In this document: in pieces, positions 6,325 to 7,292 of the stretch
Layout of the letters: each line of letters starts with the position of its first letter
Position numbering within the stretch: position 1 is the first letter of the stretch
DNA from: Brucellaceae bacterium
GTDB taxonomy: Bacteria; Pseudomonadota; Alphaproteobacteria; Rhizobiales; Rhizobiaceae
Assembly (NCBI GenBank): GCA_031253705.1
Contig: JAIRVW010000113.1
Coordinates: 1 to 7,292, forward strand
Reading direction: 5' to 3'
DNA length: 7,292 nucleotides
Translations under genes and position numbers: made by a program
The notes under the pieces: generated by a model
Seen by the model: only the letters and a program-made list of their open reading frames with translations
Told to the model about the DNA's origin: nothing
Database searches by the model: none

Positions 6325-7292
6325 ATGAAAAAGCTCAATCACCTGTCTAAACTCAGCCTTCTGTCTATTGCACTCCTGTCATCGTCTGCCGCCTATGCTG
6401 AAAGTTTGCAGCTCAACGGCACACAGCTCACCACCGCGCAGGTGGCAGAGTTCGCAGCGAACAAAAGTGAAAAAGTCGAAATCGCGCCGGAAGCTGCACA
6501 AAAAGTCAGCCATAGTTTTGATCTGGTGATGGAAGCTGCCTTGCAGGGCACCGCCGTATACGGGCTGAATGTCGGCGTAGGCTGGAACAAAGACAAACCG
6601 GTTTTCAAAGAAATTAAAGGCCGCCGCACACTGGATGAAGAATTGCTGGCGCTTTCCCGCCGTTTCAACACCAGTTCGCTTCATGCCCATGGCGGCGGTA
6701 TCGGTGAGGCTATGCCTGCGCAGGCAGTACGTGCCGGTATGCTGATCCGCCTCAATGAAATGCTCGGCGGTGAAACCGGCACGCAGCTGAGTGTGGTGGA
6801 AGCCTATCGCGATTTCCTCAACAACGACATCATCCCTGTTGTGCCGGAAAAAGGCTCGGTCGGTGAGGCTGATATTACTCTCGCCTCCCATATCGGTCTG
6901 GCGATGATCGGCGAATGGTTCGTGGATTATCAGGGCAAGCGTATGCCTGCGGCAGAAGCCCTGAAACTGGCTGGCCTGAAGCCGATTGAACCGGTCGGCA
7001 AGGACTTCCTCTCCATTCTCAGCACCAATGCACTGACAGCCGGTCAGGCCGCGTTGCTGGCAGAAGAAACCCGCCATTATCTGGAAGCCGCAACGGCCGT
7101 CTTTGCCCTGTCGCTTGAAGGCTATAACGGCAATGTCGCGCCTTTCCTGTCTGAGACAACCGGATTGCGCCCGTTTCCGGGCATGGTGAAGGCGGCAACT
7201 GATATTCGTGAAGCGCTGGATGGCTCCTATCTCTGGCAGCAGTCGGACAGCCGTGCTCTGCAGGATCCGCTCTCTTACCGCACGATGGCCTA
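6325..7292 (+). CDS. Secreted aromatic amino acid lyase homologue lacking the MIO-forming triad (partial, 3' end outside window)
   Basis: The first 322 codons are present and the frame is open at the window end; family members have about 500 or more residues. The start ATG at 6325 has GGGA seven bases upstream and opens a Sec signal peptide with cleavage after Ala-Tyr-Ala (23-25), so the protein is probably periplasmic, unusual for this family. Histidine/phenylalanine/tyrosine ammonia-lyase landmarks are clear: YGLNVGVG (79-86; family YGxNTGFG with the catalytic Tyr, here Tyr79), HAHGGGIGE (120-128; family SHAAGxG), GSVG (177-180) followed by a helix SHIGLAMIGE, and QDPLSYR (313-319; family QDPYSLR). 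The Ala-Ser-Gly that cyclises into the MIO electrophile after GSVG is absent: the sequence reads GSVGEADITLASH, one residue shorter. The Asn that contacts MIO in HAL aligns near Thr234/Asn235, and the Tyr280 equivalent is Leu316, while the Arg (Arg319) is kept. A MIO-independent elimination, as in ergothionase, or a non-lyase role is likely. Substrate unknown. Confidence 0.85.
   Translation, partial: MKKLNHLSKLSLLSIALLSSSAAYAESLQLNGTQLTTAQVAEFAANKSEKVEIAPEAAQKVSHSFDLVMEAALQGTAVYGLNVGVGWNKDKPVFKEIKGRRTLDEELLALSRRFNTSSLHAHGGGIGEAMPAQAVRAGMLIRLNEMLGGETGTQLSVVEAYRDFLNNDIIPVVPEKGSVGEADITLASHIGLAMIGEWFVDYQGKRMPAAEALKLAGLKPIEPVGKDFLSILSTNALTAGQAALLAEETRHYLEAATAVFALSLEGYNGNVAPFLSETTGLRPFPGMVKAATDIREALDGSYLWQQSDSRALQDPLSYRTMA

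Noticed and set aside
6379..7077. 232-codon minus-strand frame opposite the lyase homologue
   Set aside because: Antisense shadow: the plus strand encodes a signal peptide and several conserved lyase motifs throughout this stretch.
6325..7292. Annotating the lyase homologue as histidine ammonia-lyase (hutH)
   Set aside because: The MIO triad is absent, a signal peptide is present and no hut genes are nearby, so the ordinary HAL reaction is not supported.

Overview
The window looks like a chromosomal segment of an alphaproteobacterium, most likely in the Hyphomicrobiales and possibly near the Brucellaceae. This rests on the style of the citrate synthase C-terminus, the msrP-msrQ pair, the protein sequences and the moderate GC content; it is an inference from recall, not a database result. 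No mobile element, tRNA, rRNA or CRISPR array is visible.

Layout, left to right: (1) the last 41 codons of citrate synthase (gltA, +) with a strong UUCG-loop terminator; (2) msrP-msrQ (+), a periplasmic/membrane pair that repairs oxidised methionine; (3) a convergent bidirectional terminator, then a 14-helix DHA2-type MFS exporter gene (-); (4) a divergently transcribed winged-helix regulator (+) with seven cysteines in its C-terminal 45 residues, resembling the Fe-S regulator SufR/COG2345 group; (5) a second convergent terminator, then a secreted M20-family amidohydrolase of AbgB-like type (-); (6) an AT-rich divergent intergenic region of about 410 bp; (7) the first 322 codons of a secreted aromatic amino acid lyase homologue (+), cut off by the window end.

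Functional reading: msrPQ protects envelope proteins from oxidants. The regulator and MFS gene look like a classic divergent repressor/exporter pair: a 23-bp imperfect palindrome in the shared intergenic region covers a perfect TATAAT on the exporter's strand. The last two genes are both exported enzymes sharing one control region, so they may process the same compound in the periplasm.

The most unusual element is the lyase. It has the fold-family landmarks of histidine/phenylalanine ammonia-lyases, but the Ala-Ser-Gly triad that forms the MIO cofactor is missing, and neighbouring MIO-contacting residues are changed too. With its signal peptide and the nearby amidohydrolase, this suggests a periplasmic, MIO-independent elimination reaction of unknown substrate.
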